64,000 bases of DNA from Rhizobium aethiopicum (GTDB lineage: Bacteria; Pseudomonadota; Alphaproteobacteria; Rhizobiales; Rhizobiaceae): assembly GCF_014197535.1 (NCBI RefSeq), contig NZ_JACIFV010000025.1, positions 1 to 64,000 of the forward strand, given 5' to 3'. Made by a program: the position numbers and the translations under genes. A model generated the notes under the pieces. That model ran no database searches. It saw only the letters and a list, made by a program, of their open reading frames with translations, and had not been told where the DNA came from. Shown here piece by piece: positions 44,042-53,019 of the stretch; positions within the stretch are counted from its first letter, which is position 1; the number at the start of each line of letters is the position of its first letter.

Positions 44042-46081
44042 ATGCATTTGTTTTCCCGCTTTCAGTTTCGCGACTGGCTGCTTGCCAATGATCCGGCGCT
44101 TTCGCGCCTGCGCATGGCCTCGCGGGTGACGCTGACCATCGTCCTCGTATTCCTGACCCTGCTCGCCATAAAGGCTTTCATCTTGCCGCTGCCGACGGCG
44201 GCCTTCGGCCTCGGTATCGTACTGTCGATCGAAGGTGGGGTGGCGGTGCGCGACAAGGGTAATTCGCGCCAGCTGGTGACGCGGCTGGTCGGCTGTGCCG
44301 TAAGTCTTGTTGTCGTCGCCATTGCCGCAGGGCTCGAGGACCAGCGCGTTTTCTCCGACCTCGTTTTTCTCGTCATCATCCTGCTCGCATCGGCAGGCCG
44401 GGTGTTCGGGCCGCGCGGCTTTGCGATCGGCATGTTCGCCTTCACCTCCTATTTTATGGGGGCCTATTTCCAGCCGCCGCTTGCCGAATTGGCTGAGGTG
44501 GCGATCGGGCCGGTCGTTTCCGTGCTTGTCGGCCATGTGGTAAGGGCGGTGCTTCTACCTGATGACTGGCGGCGCGATCTGCTACGCTCGCTCGAAAGTG
44601 TCAGCGGGCGGATCAATCAGATCCTCTTCAAGCTCGCAGCCCTTGCCGCCAGTGGCGATATCGGCGATGCCGACCAGCAGGAACTGCGCCAGCTGGAAGA
44701 CCGGCTGAAGGAAGTGGTGCTGATGGCCGAGACCTTCATCCCGCGCCCGTCAGCGGGCGTCTTCGATGGCGCTTCCGATCCCGCTGCGGAGCTGGCGATC
44801 CGGCTCTTCGATGCGCATCTTGCCGCCGAAAGCGCTATCGTGCTGAGCTTCCAGAGCCCGCCGCCCTTTGCACTCGTTCACGCGGTGATCGAGGCGGATG
44901 CGGCAGAACTCAAAAGATATGAGGGAATGACCGAGGCCATCAAGGATCAGCCGCAGGGCGAAACCATACGGGCGCTGCTTTGTCTGGGCGAAGCGCGGCG
45001 GCAACTGACCGAGACGATCAACACGGGACAGGCCTCCGGTTTCTCCGGCATTGATGCGGCCAAGGACACAGCGCAAGCTCAGGCTATCGATTTTTCACTG
45101 ACCAATCCGCTGCTGCGTTCAGCGCTGCAGATAACGCTCGCCTCGGCGATCGCCATGGGCTTCGGTCTGCTTTTGTCGCGGGATCGCTGGTTTTGGGCGG
45201 TGCTTGCCTCCTTTCTTGTCTTTACCAACACCAATTCGCGCGGCGACACAGCCATGAAAGCGCTGTCGCGCTCGCTCGGCACAGTGTTCGGCATCGCCGT
45301 GGGCCTCGTCCTGGCCACGTTGATTTCCGGCGAGCCTGATATCGCTATCCCGGTCGTGGCCTTATGCATCTTTCTCGCCTTCTATTTCCTGCAGGTTTCG
45401 TACGCGACGATGACCTTCTTCATTTCGATCGTGCTCTGTCTGGTCTACGGCATGACCGGCGTATTGACGCTCGATCTGCTCAAACTGCGCATCGGGGAGA
45501 CGATGATCGGAGCTGCGGCCGGAACGGCAGTTGCTTTCGTCGTTTTCCCGGCCCGCACGCGTGGCGCGCTCGATACGGCGCTCGCCCGTTGGTTCCAGGC
45601 GCTGCGCGAGCTGCTTGGCGCAATCGGCGCGGGCAAGAGCGGTTTCGAATTGATCGCATTGTCGCAGATGATCGATTCCTGCTACCGCGACGTGACCGTG
45701 GCGGCCCGCCCGCTCGGCTCCTCCTGGTCGGTGGTGACGCGGCCCGGCCAGATACGCCAGACATTGGCGATCTTTCTTTCCTGCACCTATTGGGCGCGCG
45801 TCCTGGCGAGGAGCTATGAAGCACCGCCTGCCGACAGTGATCAGAAAGGGCTGATCGCGGCGGACCTGGCGCTGATCGCTGATGCGGCGCCACGCGGCTC
45901 TGCTTGTTTCTTCATCAAGCGCAAGGCGTCGCGAACGACGGGAAGGCATTTGCCGGTGTCGCGCGAGGGCGCCAGGGTGGGGCTCGAGATGATCGGTTCG
46001 GCGCTGGAGAGGCTCTATCCGCAGCCTGACGTCTTGCCGTTTGCGCCGGGCGAGGCTATTGCGCGCTCGAAACAGGGATAA
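44042..46081 (+). CDS. FUSC-family putative aromatic acid exporter
   Basis: A 679-residue inner-membrane protein with two clusters of membrane segments (about residues 20-185 and 360-510), each followed by a soluble helical region. This is the FUSC/AaeB layout: NTNSRGDTAMKALSRSLGTVFGIAVGLV in the second cluster is a family-typical stretch. Family members export aromatic carboxylic acids or are of unknown function. ATG at 44042 has GAGGGG upstream; an extension to 43973 is unlikely. The trmJ-like gene starts 4 bases after it. Confidence 0.8.
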   Translation: MHLFSRFQFRDWLLANDPALSRLRMASRVTLTIVLVFLTLLAIKAFILPLPTAAFGLGIVLSIEGGVAVRDKGNSRQLVTRLVGCAVSLVVVAIAAGLEDQRVFSDLVFLVIILLASAGRVFGPRGFAIGMFAFTSYFMGAYFQPPLAELAEVAIGPVVSVLVGHVVRAVLLPDDWRRDLLRSLESVSGRINQILFKLAALAASGDIGDADQQELRQLEDRLKEVVLMAETFIPRPSAGVFDGASDPAAELAIRLFDAHLAAESAIVLSFQSPPPFALVHAVIEADAAELKRYEGMTEAIKDQPQGETIRALLCLGEARRQLTETINTGQASGFSGIDAAKDTAQAQAIDFSLTNPLLRSALQITLASAIAMGFGLLLSRDRWFWAVLASFLVFTNTNSRGDTAMKALSRSLGTVFGIAVGLVLATLISGEPDIAIPVVALCIFLAFYFLQVSYATMTFFISIVLCLVYGMTGVLTLDLLKLRIGETMIGAAAGTAVAFVVFPARTRGALDTALARWFQALRELLGAIGAGKSGFELIALSQMIDSCYRDVTVAARPLGSSWSVVTRPGQIRQTLAIFLSCTYWARVLARSYEAPPADSDQKGLIAADLALIADAAPRGSACFFIKRKASRTTGRHLPVSREGARVGLEMIGSALERLYPQPDVLPFAPGEAIARSKQG

Positions 46082-46085
46082 GAGC

Positions 46086-46916
46086 ATGGCAGGCACGAAC
46101 AGCGAGCGTCAACTTTTGGCCGAGGGACCGGCCATCATTTTGGTCGAGCCGCAGATGGGCGAAAATATCGGCATGGTGGCGCGCGCCATGGCGAACTTCG
46201 GCCTTGCGGAACTGCGCCTCGTCAATCCGCGCGACGGCTGGCCAAACGAGAAGGCGCAGGCGACTGCCTCCAAGGCCGATCACGTGATAGAAGCGACGAA
46301 GGTCTATGACACGCTGGAGCAAGCGATCGCCGACCTCAATTTCGTGTATGCGACGACGGCGCGCAGCCGCGACAACTATAAGCCGGTGCGCTCCCCGGTC
46401 TTTGCCGCGCAAACGCTGCGCACAAGGTTCCGGGCAGGCGAGGCAACGGGCATTCTCTTCGGCCGTGAGCGCTGGGGCCTGACCAATGAGGAAGTCGCGC
46501 TGGCGGACGAGATCGTGACCTTTCCGGTCAATCCCGCCTTCGCCTCGCTGAATATTGCACAAGCCGTGCTTCTGATGTCCTATGAATGGATGAAGTCCGG
46601 CATGGAAGATTTGGAGGCCGTGCCGTTCCAGGCGCTCGAGCAGCGACCTTCCACAAAGGAGCAGCTCTTCGGTCTGTTCGACCAGCTGGAAGAAGCGCTC
46701 GATTCACGCAACTATTTCCATCCGCTCTCGAAAAAGCCGAAAATGGTCGACAACCTTCGCGCTGTTCTCTCCCGCCGGGCCTTCACGGAACAGGAAATCA
46801 GCGTGCTGCGCGGCGTCATCTCCTCCCTCGATCGCTTTTCGCGAAACAGTCCGCGTAAAGGCGGTTTCACCAGATCCGGCAAGGAAGCGCCAACCGATGA
46901 CAGCGCCGACCAATGA
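46086..46916 (+). CDS. tRNA 2'-O-methyltransferase, TrmJ-like
   Basis: A 276-residue SPOUT methyltransferase of the TrmH/TrmJ group. The knot motifs are present: ILVEPQMGENIGMVARAMANFGLAELRLV (motif 1), ILFGRERWGLTNEEVALAD (motif 2) and NPAFASLNIAQAVLLMSYE (motif 3). TrmJ methylates the ribose of tRNA position 32. The C-terminal 100 residues are a helical extension as in TrmJ. It overlaps murI by 20 bases and directly follows the FUSC gene, so the three may be one transcript. Confidence 0.85.
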   Translation: MAGTNSERQLLAEGPAIILVEPQMGENIGMVARAMANFGLAELRLVNPRDGWPNEKAQATASKADHVIEATKVYDTLEQAIADLNFVYATTARSRDNYKPVRSPVFAAQTLRTRFRAGEATGILFGRERWGLTNEEVALADEIVTFPVNPAFASLNIAQAVLLMSYEWMKSGMEDLEAVPFQALEQRPSTKEQLFGLFDQLEEALDSRNYFHPLSKKPKMVDNLRAVLSRRAFTEQEISVLRGVISSLDRFSRNSPRKGGFTRSGKEAPTDDSADQ

Positions 46917-47697
46917 GCTGAAACCCGTCCTGGTCTTCGATTCAGGTATAGGCGGGCTGACCGTACTGCGCGAGGCGCGTGTGCTGATGCCGGAGCGCGG
47001 CTTCATCTATGTCGCTGATGATGCGGGCTTTCCCTATGGCGGCTGGGAGGAGCAGGCGCTGAAGGAGCGCATCATCGGGCTCTTCGGCAAGCTGCTTCAG
47101 GAGCACGATCCAGAAGTCTGCATCATCGCCTGCAACACCGCTTTCACGCTGGTTGGCGCCGACCTGCGCGCGGCCTTTCCCCAAATGACCTTCGTCGGCA
47201 CAGTGCCAGCGATCAAACCGGCGGCGGAGCGCACGCGTTCGGGCCTGGTTTCGGTACTGGCGACGCCGGGGACGGTCAAGCGCGCCTATACGCGCGACCT
47301 CATCCAGTCCTTCGCACAGCAATGCCACGTACGGCTTGTCGGCTCGGAAAACCTTGCGCGCATGGCCGAAGCCTATATTCGCGGCGACGCCGTCTCCGAC
47401 GAGGCCGTGCTTGCCGAGATCGACCAGTGCTTCGTCGAGAAAGAGGGGCACAAGACCGATATCGTCGTGCTTGCCTGCACGCACTATCCGTTCATGGCCA
47501 ACCTCTTCCGCCGTCTTGCGCCCTGGCCGGTCGACTGGCTCGATCCGGCCGAGGCAATCGCGCGGCGCGCACGCACGCTGATGCCGCTTATTGCCGATGC
47601 CGTGCATCCGGATAATTTCGACTTTTCAGTTTTCACGTCAGGCAAGCCCGATTTTGCCACGCGGCGGCTGATGCAGGGATTCGGCTTGAGGGCATGA
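46897..47697 (+). CDS. murI: Glutamate racemase
   Basis: A 266-residue racemase supplying D-glutamate for peptidoglycan. The two catalytic cysteines are in CNTAF (C79) and ACTHYP; VFDSGIGGLTVL opens the N-terminal domain. Start at 46897 lies inside the upstream methyltransferase gene (20-base overlap), so it is translationally coupled. Slightly divergent from E. coli MurI but with all core motifs. Confidence 0.93.
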   Translation: MTAPTNELKPVLVFDSGIGGLTVLREARVLMPERGFIYVADDAGFPYGGWEEQALKERIIGLFGKLLQEHDPEVCIIACNTAFTLVGADLRAAFPQMTFVGTVPAIKPAAERTRSGLVSVLATPGTVKRAYTRDLIQSFAQQCHVRLVGSENLARMAEAYIRGDAVSDEAVLAEIDQCFVEKEGHKTDIVVLACTHYPFMANLFRRLAPWPVDWLDPAEAIARRARTLMPLIADAVHPDNFDFSVFTSGKPDFATRRLMQGFGLRA

Positions 47698-47825
47698 GCG
47701 GAATTGTCCTGTGGGTTGGCGAAATCCAGCCCTGAAATACTGTCCATTCTTTGATAGACGGGGCGTTGCCGTTTCGGAAGAATGGCACTTCATTCATGTG
47801 AGTCTCTTCGCCGCGAGGATCAGCA

Positions 47826-49337
47826 TTGCAGGTTGGCATCGATATGGGATTGGCGTCCGGCGCTCCGGCGACACTCGATATCGAGGAGTTGCTGGCGACC
47901 CGTCTGCTCGTGCAAGGCAATTCCGGCTCCGGCAAATCGCATCTCTTGCGCCGCCTGCTCGAGCAATCCGCCCAATGGGTGCAACAGGTCATCATCGATC
48001 CCGAGGGTGATTTCGTCACCCTTAGCGACAGGTTCGGTCATGTCGTCGTCGACGGCGAGCGCACCGAGGCGGAACTGGCAGGCATCGCCAACCGCATCCG
48101 CCAGCATCGCGTTTCCTGCGTTCTGACGCTCGAAGGTCTCGATATCGAGCAGCAGATGCGCGCTGCGGCCGCTTTCCTCAACGGCATGTTCGATGCCGAT
48201 CGCGAATATTGGTATCCTGTCCTCGTGGTCGTCGACGAGGCGCAGATGTTTGCGCCGTCCGTCGGCGGAGACGTCTCGGAAGATGCGCGCAAGATGTCGC
48301 TCGGCGCGATGACCAACCTGATGTGCCGCGGCCGCAAGCGCGGTCTTGCCGGGGTGATCGCGACGCAGCGGCTCGCCAAGCTTGCCAAGAACGTCGCGGC
48401 CGAAGCCTCGAACTTCCTGATGGGCCGCACCTTCCTCGATATCGATATGGCCCGCGCCGCCGATCTGCTCGGCATGGACCGGCGCCAGGCGGAGATGTTC
48501 CGCGATCTCAAGCGCGGCAATTTTGTTGCCCTTGGGCCGGCCTTGTCGCGCCGGCCGCTGCCGATCCAGATCGGTGCGGTGGAGACCTCGGCGCGCTCCT
48601 CCAGCCCGAAGCTGATGCCGTTGCCGGACGCGCCGCAGGACGTCGAGGACCTGATCTTCACGCCCGATCCGGAAGAGTTCCAGCGCCCGCTCGTGCGCCG
48701 CGCGCCGCCGGCGCCGCGACCGACGACCGATATACTGGCCGAGCTCTCGCGCTCGACGCCGGCGGCATCCCCGGCTCCGGTCGAAGCGAGGGCGAGCCAG
48801 GCGGAGATCTCGCCAGAGGAGCGGGAGGAGCGTCTTGCCGGCGTGCTCGCCGAAATACTCGACGATCCCGCATCCGCCTTCCGCACCGATTCCGTGCTTT
48901 ACCAGGATTTCCTCGTCCGGCTGCGCATGCGCCGCGTGCCGGGTCCCCCCATCGCGCTGCCGGATTTCCGCCGGCGCGTGGCGATCTCGCGCTCCGGCGT
49001 CGATGCGGCAACAGCGGCGAGCGATGAGTGGGCGACGGCGCTGTCGCTGTCGGCAGGCGTCACCGACGACCTGCAGGGCGTCTTCCTGATGCTCGCCAAG
49101 GCAGCCGTCTGCGGCGAAGCGTGCCCGTCCGACGCGCGCATCGCCCGCGCCTACGGCACGCATTCCGCCCGGCGAGCCCGACGGCTGCTCGGCTATTTCG
49201 AGGAACAGGGCATCGTCGTCGTGCATACGGATTTCTCCGGCAAGCGCATTGTGGCGTTCCCCGACATGAATTGTCAGACGGCGCCTGGCGACGCGAACGC
49301 GCCGGATACGGGCGATCAGCCTTTGGCTGCGGAATAG
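47826..49337 (+). CDS. HerA-like/DUF87 ATPase
   Basis: A 503-residue ATPase of the HerA/FtsK-like group. An N-terminal strand (LATRLLVQGNSGSGKSHLLRRLLEQ) holds Walker A near residue 36; IIDPEGDF and LVVVDEAQMFAP (Walker B) follow. GRKRGLAGVIATQRLAKL supplies the sensor/arginine region. The last 200 residues are not recognisable and end with a winged-helix-like stretch (ARAYGTHSARRARRLLGYFEEQGIVVV). No NurA-like nuclease lies nearby. Start is TTG at 47826 with GAGGATC upstream; ATG 18 bases on is an alternative. Confidence 0.78.
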   Translation: MQVGIDMGLASGAPATLDIEELLATRLLVQGNSGSGKSHLLRRLLEQSAQWVQQVIIDPEGDFVTLSDRFGHVVVDGERTEAELAGIANRIRQHRVSCVLTLEGLDIEQQMRAAAAFLNGMFDADREYWYPVLVVVDEAQMFAPSVGGDVSEDARKMSLGAMTNLMCRGRKRGLAGVIATQRLAKLAKNVAAEASNFLMGRTFLDIDMARAADLLGMDRRQAEMFRDLKRGNFVALGPALSRRPLPIQIGAVETSARSSSPKLMPLPDAPQDVEDLIFTPDPEEFQRPLVRRAPPAPRPTTDILAELSRSTPAASPAPVEARASQAEISPEEREERLAGVLAEILDDPASAFRTDSVLYQDFLVRLRMRRVPGPPIALPDFRRRVAISRSGVDAATAASDEWATALSLSAGVTDDLQGVFLMLAKAAVCGEACPSDARIARAYGTHSARRARRLLGYFEEQGIVVVHTDFSGKRIVAFPDMNCQTAPGDANAPDTGDQPLAAE

Positions 49338-49361
49338 TGGCGTTTTCAGGCTTTGGCACAG

Positions 49362-49390
49362 TTGACATTTTCATGACGGGCCTCTAAAGA
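49362..49390 (+). promoter_or_regulatory. rpsD promoter
   Basis: TTGACA (49362-49367), 17 bases, then TAAAGA (49385-49390). A consensus -35 with optimal spacing, about 172 bases before the rpsD start, which would give a leader long enough for S4 autoregulation. Confidence 0.6.
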
Positions 49391-49562
49391 CCGCGCCAAG
49401 CACCGGGCAGCAATGTCCGGTGTTTCATTTGACATGTCCCGTGGATCGTTTCTGTTCGCGTAACCGAAACATCCTGTCAGGCCTCGGCAGAGGTCAGAGG
49501 AGGGCGTGTTTCCTTCGCGCGGTTTGGCAACAAGCCGGCATAAACCTTTGAAAGGAAATACG

Positions 49563-50180
49563 ATGAGCAAGCGCGAATCGTCCAAATACAAAATTGACCG
49601 CCGTATGGGCGAAAACATCTGGGGCCGCCCGAAGTCCCCGGTGAACCGCCGCGAATACGGTCCGGGCCAGCACGGCCAGCGCCGCAAGGGCAAGCTTTCG
49701 GACTTCGGTGTGCAGCTGCGCGCCAAGCAGAAGCTCAAGGGTTACTACGGTGACCTGCGCGAAAAGCAGTTCCGCGCCATCTTCGCAGAAGCTTCCCGCC
49801 GCAAGGGCGACACCTCGGAAAACCTGATCGGTCTGCTGGAATCGCGCCTCGACGCGATCGTCTATCGCGCCAAGTTCGTTCCGACGGTCTTTGCTGCCCG
49901 TCAGTTCGTCAACCATGGCCACGTGACCGTCAACGGCGTGCGCGTTAACATCGGTTCCTATCGCTGCAAGGCCGGCGACGTCATCGAAGTTCGCGAAAAG
50001 TCGAAGCAGCTCGTGACTGTTCTGGAAGCCGTCAGCCTCGCCGAGCGCGACGTTCCCGACTATATCGAAGTCGATCACAACAAGATGGTCGCTACCTATG
50101 GCCGCGTTCCGACCCTCAGCGACGTTCCGTTCCCGGTCGTCATGGAACCGCATCTGGTCGTCGAATTCTATTCGCGTTAA
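49563..50180 (+). CDS. rpsD: 30S ribosomal protein S4
   Basis: A 205-residue S4, a primary 16S rRNA-binding protein that nucleates 30S assembly. It has the family N-terminus (SKYKIDRRMGENIWGRPKSPVNRREYGPGQHGQRR), the S4 RNA-binding domain (SRLDAIVYRAKFVPTVFAARQFVNHGHVTVNG) and the C-terminal VEFYSR. The ATG at 49563 follows GAAAGGAAA. As usual in rhizobia it stands outside the main ribosomal operons. It has a strong promoter and its own terminator. Confidence 0.98.
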   Translation: MSKRESSKYKIDRRMGENIWGRPKSPVNRREYGPGQHGQRRKGKLSDFGVQLRAKQKLKGYYGDLREKQFRAIFAEASRRKGDTSENLIGLLESRLDAIVYRAKFVPTVFAARQFVNHGHVTVNGVRVNIGSYRCKAGDVIEVREKSKQLVTVLEAVSLAERDVPDYIEVDHNKMVATYGRVPTLSDVPFPVVMEPHLVVEFYSR

Positions 50181-50205
50181 GAAAACCCAGGCGTTTCGCA
50201 TATGG

Positions 50206-50234
50206 AAAAGCCGCTCTTTCGGGCGGCTTTTTTG
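50206..50234 (+). terminator. rpsD terminator
   Basis: AAGCCGC (50208-50214) and GCGGCTT (50223-50229) form a stem, extended by A-T pairs, followed by TTTTTTG. Confidence 0.88.
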
Positions 50235-50251
50235 TTATCCGGAGAGAAGCG

Positions 50252-51181
50252 ATGGCGGATTTGCAGGCGACCCTCGACAGTATCTACAGTGACATCCTGC
50301 CGCGTATCGGCGAGGGCAAGGTCGCCGACTATATCCCCGAGCTTGCCAAGGTGGATCCGCGGCAGTTCGGCATGGCGATCGTCACCGTCGACGGCCAGGT
50401 CTTTCGTGTCGGCGATGCCGATATCGCCTTTTCGATCCAGAGCATATCCAAGGTCTTCACGCTGACCTTGGCACTCGGCAAGGTCGGCGAGGGACTGTGG
50501 AAGCGCGTCGGGCGCGAACCATCGGGATCGGCCTTCAATTCGATCGTGCAGCTCGAACACGAGAGCGGCATTCCCCGCAATCCCTTCATCAATGCCGGCG
50601 CGATCGCCGTCACCGACGTCGTCATGGCCGGCCATGCGCCGCGCGAAGCGATCGGCGAGCTGCTCCGTTTCGTGCGTTATCTCGCCGATGACGAGTCGAT
50701 CACCATTGACGACAAGGTGGCGCGTTCCGAGACGCAGACGGGATACCGCAATGTTGCGCTTGCCAATTTCATGCGCGCCTATCGCAATCTCGATCATCCC
50801 GTCGACCACGTGCTCGGCGTCTATTTCCATCAATGCGCGCTCGCGATGAGCTGCGAGCAGCTGGCCCGGGCCGGTCTGTTCCTGGCGGCGCGCGGCAGCA
50901 ATCCGATGACCGGTCATTCCGTGGTCTCGCCGAAGCGGGCGCGGCGCATCAATGCGCTGATGCTGACCTGCGGCCATTACGACGGCTCGGGCGATTTTGC
51001 CTATCATGTCGGTCTGCCCGGCAAGAGCGGCGTCGGCGGTGGCATTTTTGCGGTGGCGCCCGGCATTGCCTCGATCGCGGTCTGGTCGCCGGGGCTGAAC
51101 AAGGTCGGCAATTCGCAGCTTGGCGCCGTTGCGCTTGAGATGCTTGCGGCCCGCACCGGCTGGTCGGTTTTCGGCGATTGA
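50252..51181 (+). CDS. glsA: Glutaminase
   Basis: A 309-residue serine-dependent beta-lactamase-fold glutaminase that deamidates glutamine to glutamate and ammonia. The SxxK pair is S64-K67 (SISK). NPFINAGAIAV, FNSIVQLE and the Tyr in GYRNVALANFM belong to the active site, and SGVGGGIFAVAPG is near the C-terminus. Start at 50252 has GGAGAGAAG upstream. It is cytoplasmic and follows the rpsD terminator, so it needs a promoter of its own. Confidence 0.95.
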   Translation: MADLQATLDSIYSDILPRIGEGKVADYIPELAKVDPRQFGMAIVTVDGQVFRVGDADIAFSIQSISKVFTLTLALGKVGEGLWKRVGREPSGSAFNSIVQLEHESGIPRNPFINAGAIAVTDVVMAGHAPREAIGELLRFVRYLADDESITIDDKVARSETQTGYRNVALANFMRAYRNLDHPVDHVLGVYFHQCALAMSCEQLARAGLFLAARGSNPMTGHSVVSPKRARRINALMLTCGHYDGSGDFAYHVGLPGKSGVGGGIFAVAPGIASIAVWSPGLNKVGNSQLGAVALEMLAARTGWSVFGD

Positions 51182-51237
51182 GGCTGTGTTGCCGAATGAC
51201 TTTCTGCTAAGGCAGGCAGACCTTATAGGACGGAGCA

Positions 51238-52110
51238 ATGAATATCGCAGCCAACATCGCTGATGATCCGGAAACTGGCGAAATCGATGACAGCGCAGGC
51301 GCTGCACTCTTTGCCGATGCGCCGCGTTCGGTCTCCTTCAACAAGCTGCGCAAGCGCCTGCTTAGGCAAGTACGTCAGGCTTTCGATGACTTCGACATGC
51401 TGAAGGGGCAGAAGCGCTGGCTTGTCGGCCTTTCCGGCGGCAAGGATTCCTACGGTCTCTTGGCGCTGCTGCTTGATCTGAAATGGCGCGGGCTGCTGCC
51501 CGTCGAGCTCGTCGCCTGCAATCTCGACCAGGGACAGCCGAACTTTCCAAAGCATGTGCTGCCGGACTATCTGGCGAAGATCGGCGTCCGGCATCGGATC
51601 GAATATCGCGACACCTATTCGATCGTGAAGGAGAAGGTCCCCGAAGGCGCCACCTATTGCTCGCTCTGTTCGCGGCTGCGGCGCGGCAATCTCTACCGCA
51701 TCGCGCGGGAGGAGGGCTGCGACGCACTGGTGCTCGGCCATCACCGTGAGGACATTCTCGAAACCTTCTTCATGAATTTCTTCCACGGCGGACGGCTTGC
51801 CTCGATGCCGGCAAAGCTTCTGAACGACGAGGGCGACCTAATGGTGCTTCGGCCGCTCGCCTATGCCGCCGAGGACGATCTTGCCAGGTTTGCCGTCGCC
51901 ATGCAGTTCCCGATCATTCCCTGCGATCTCTGCGGCTCGCAGGATGGGATGCAGCGCAACGCGATGAAGGACATGCTCGCCGATATCGAACGGCGCATGC
52001 CTGGACGCAAAGACACGATGCTGCGGGCGCTTTCGCATGTGAACCCGTCGCATCTGCTCGATCCGAAACTCTTCGACTTTTCCAGCCTTGGTGTCACCGA
52101 TCCTTCATGA
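51238..52110 (+). CDS. ttcA: tRNA 2-thiocytidine biosynthesis protein
   Basis: A 290-residue PP-loop ATPase that thiolates C32 of some tRNAs. The PP-loop is SGGKDS; the paired CxxC motif (YCSLCSRLRRG) binds the iron-sulphur cluster, and GHHREDILETFFMNFFHGGR is the conserved LGHH segment. A third Cys pair (PCDLCGSQ) completes the TtcA set. Start at 51238 is preceded by GGACGGAG. It is followed on the same strand by two inositol-monophosphatase-like genes. Confidence 0.93.
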   Translation: MNIAANIADDPETGEIDDSAGAALFADAPRSVSFNKLRKRLLRQVRQAFDDFDMLKGQKRWLVGLSGGKDSYGLLALLLDLKWRGLLPVELVACNLDQGQPNFPKHVLPDYLAKIGVRHRIEYRDTYSIVKEKVPEGATYCSLCSRLRRGNLYRIAREEGCDALVLGHHREDILETFFMNFFHGGRLASMPAKLLNDEGDLMVLRPLAYAAEDDLARFAVAMQFPIIPCDLCGSQDGMQRNAMKDMLADIERRMPGRKDTMLRALSHVNPSHLLDPKLFDFSSLGVTDPS

Positions 52111-52158
52111 AAGGCCGGCTAAGCAGGCTGGCTCTTTGCATGAAGGACAGCAATTCGC

Positions 52159-52986
52159 ATGACTATTTCAGATCAGGATATTCTCTTTCTCGGCGAATGT
52201 TTAAAAGACGCGGCGCGTGCGGAAATCATGCCGCGTTTTCGCAACCTCGGCGACACGGATGTTTCGGAAAAAACCTCCGCAACCGATCTGGTGACGCAGG
52301 CGGATCTGCTGGCCGAACACCGGATCACCGCGGCCCTGAAAGAGCGCTTTCCCTCGGCACTCGTCGTCGGCGAGGAAGCCTATGATGCGGATAAATCGGT
52401 GGTGCCGGCGCTTGCCGATGCCGAGCTTGCCTTTGTCATCGATCCTGTCGACGGCACGTTCAATTTCGCCGCCGGGCTTCCCGTTTTCGGAACGATGCTT
52501 GCGGTGACCGTCAGGGGCGAAACCGTCGCCGGCATCATTCACGATCCCGCTCTAGGCGACACGGTGACCGCGATCAGGGGGGCGGGCGCCTTTCTGATGC
52601 GCCGGGATGGACAATCGAGCAGGCTGAAGGTGGCTGAGCCTGCCGCCTTGAACCAGATGGTCGGCGGCATGTCGTGGGGCCATATGGAAGAACCCGATCG
52701 CTCGCGTATCTGCGCCAACATGGCAAAGGCGCGGATGACCTTCGCTTTCAACTGCTCGGCTTACGAATATTGGATGGTCGCGTCCGGCAAGATGCACTTC
52801 ATCGGACATGCGAAGCTGATGCCCTGGGATCACCTGGCCGGCGTACTCGCGCACCAGGAGGCGGGCGGCCACACGGCGAAATTCGATGGCACGCCCTATC
52901 GTCCGGGCGAGACGACCGGCGGCATTATCTCTGCGCCTGATAAGGAAAGCTGGCAGCTGGTTCGGCGCGAGATCGTCGGCATCTGA
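52159..52986 (+). CDS. Inositol monophosphatase family protein (first copy)
   Basis: A 275-residue Mg-dependent phosphatase of the IMPase/SuhB/CysQ superfamily. The metal-binding motifs are present: VGEEA, IDPVDGTFNFAAGLPVF and the C-terminal MPWDHLAGVLAHQEAGG. The substrate may be a sugar or inositol phosphate; histidinol-phosphate phosphatase activity is also known in this family. It is a close paralogue of the next gene, 33 bases downstream. Confidence 0.85.
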   Translation: MTISDQDILFLGECLKDAARAEIMPRFRNLGDTDVSEKTSATDLVTQADLLAEHRITAALKERFPSALVVGEEAYDADKSVVPALADAELAFVIDPVDGTFNFAAGLPVFGTMLAVTVRGETVAGIIHDPALGDTVTAIRGAGAFLMRRDGQSSRLKVAEPAALNQMVGGMSWGHMEEPDRSRICANMAKARMTFAFNCSAYEYWMVASGKMHFIGHAKLMPWDHLAGVLAHQEAGGHTAKFDGTPYRPGETTGGIISAPDKESWQLVRREIVGI

Positions 52987-53019
52987 TTGAAGGCCTCGGC
53001 CGAAGTGAGAGGATTTGAT

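Noticed and set aside
47820..49226. 468-residue minus-strand open frame opposite the HerA-like gene
   Set aside because: The plus strand carries Walker A and B motifs; the antisense translation is His/Arg-rich without motifs.
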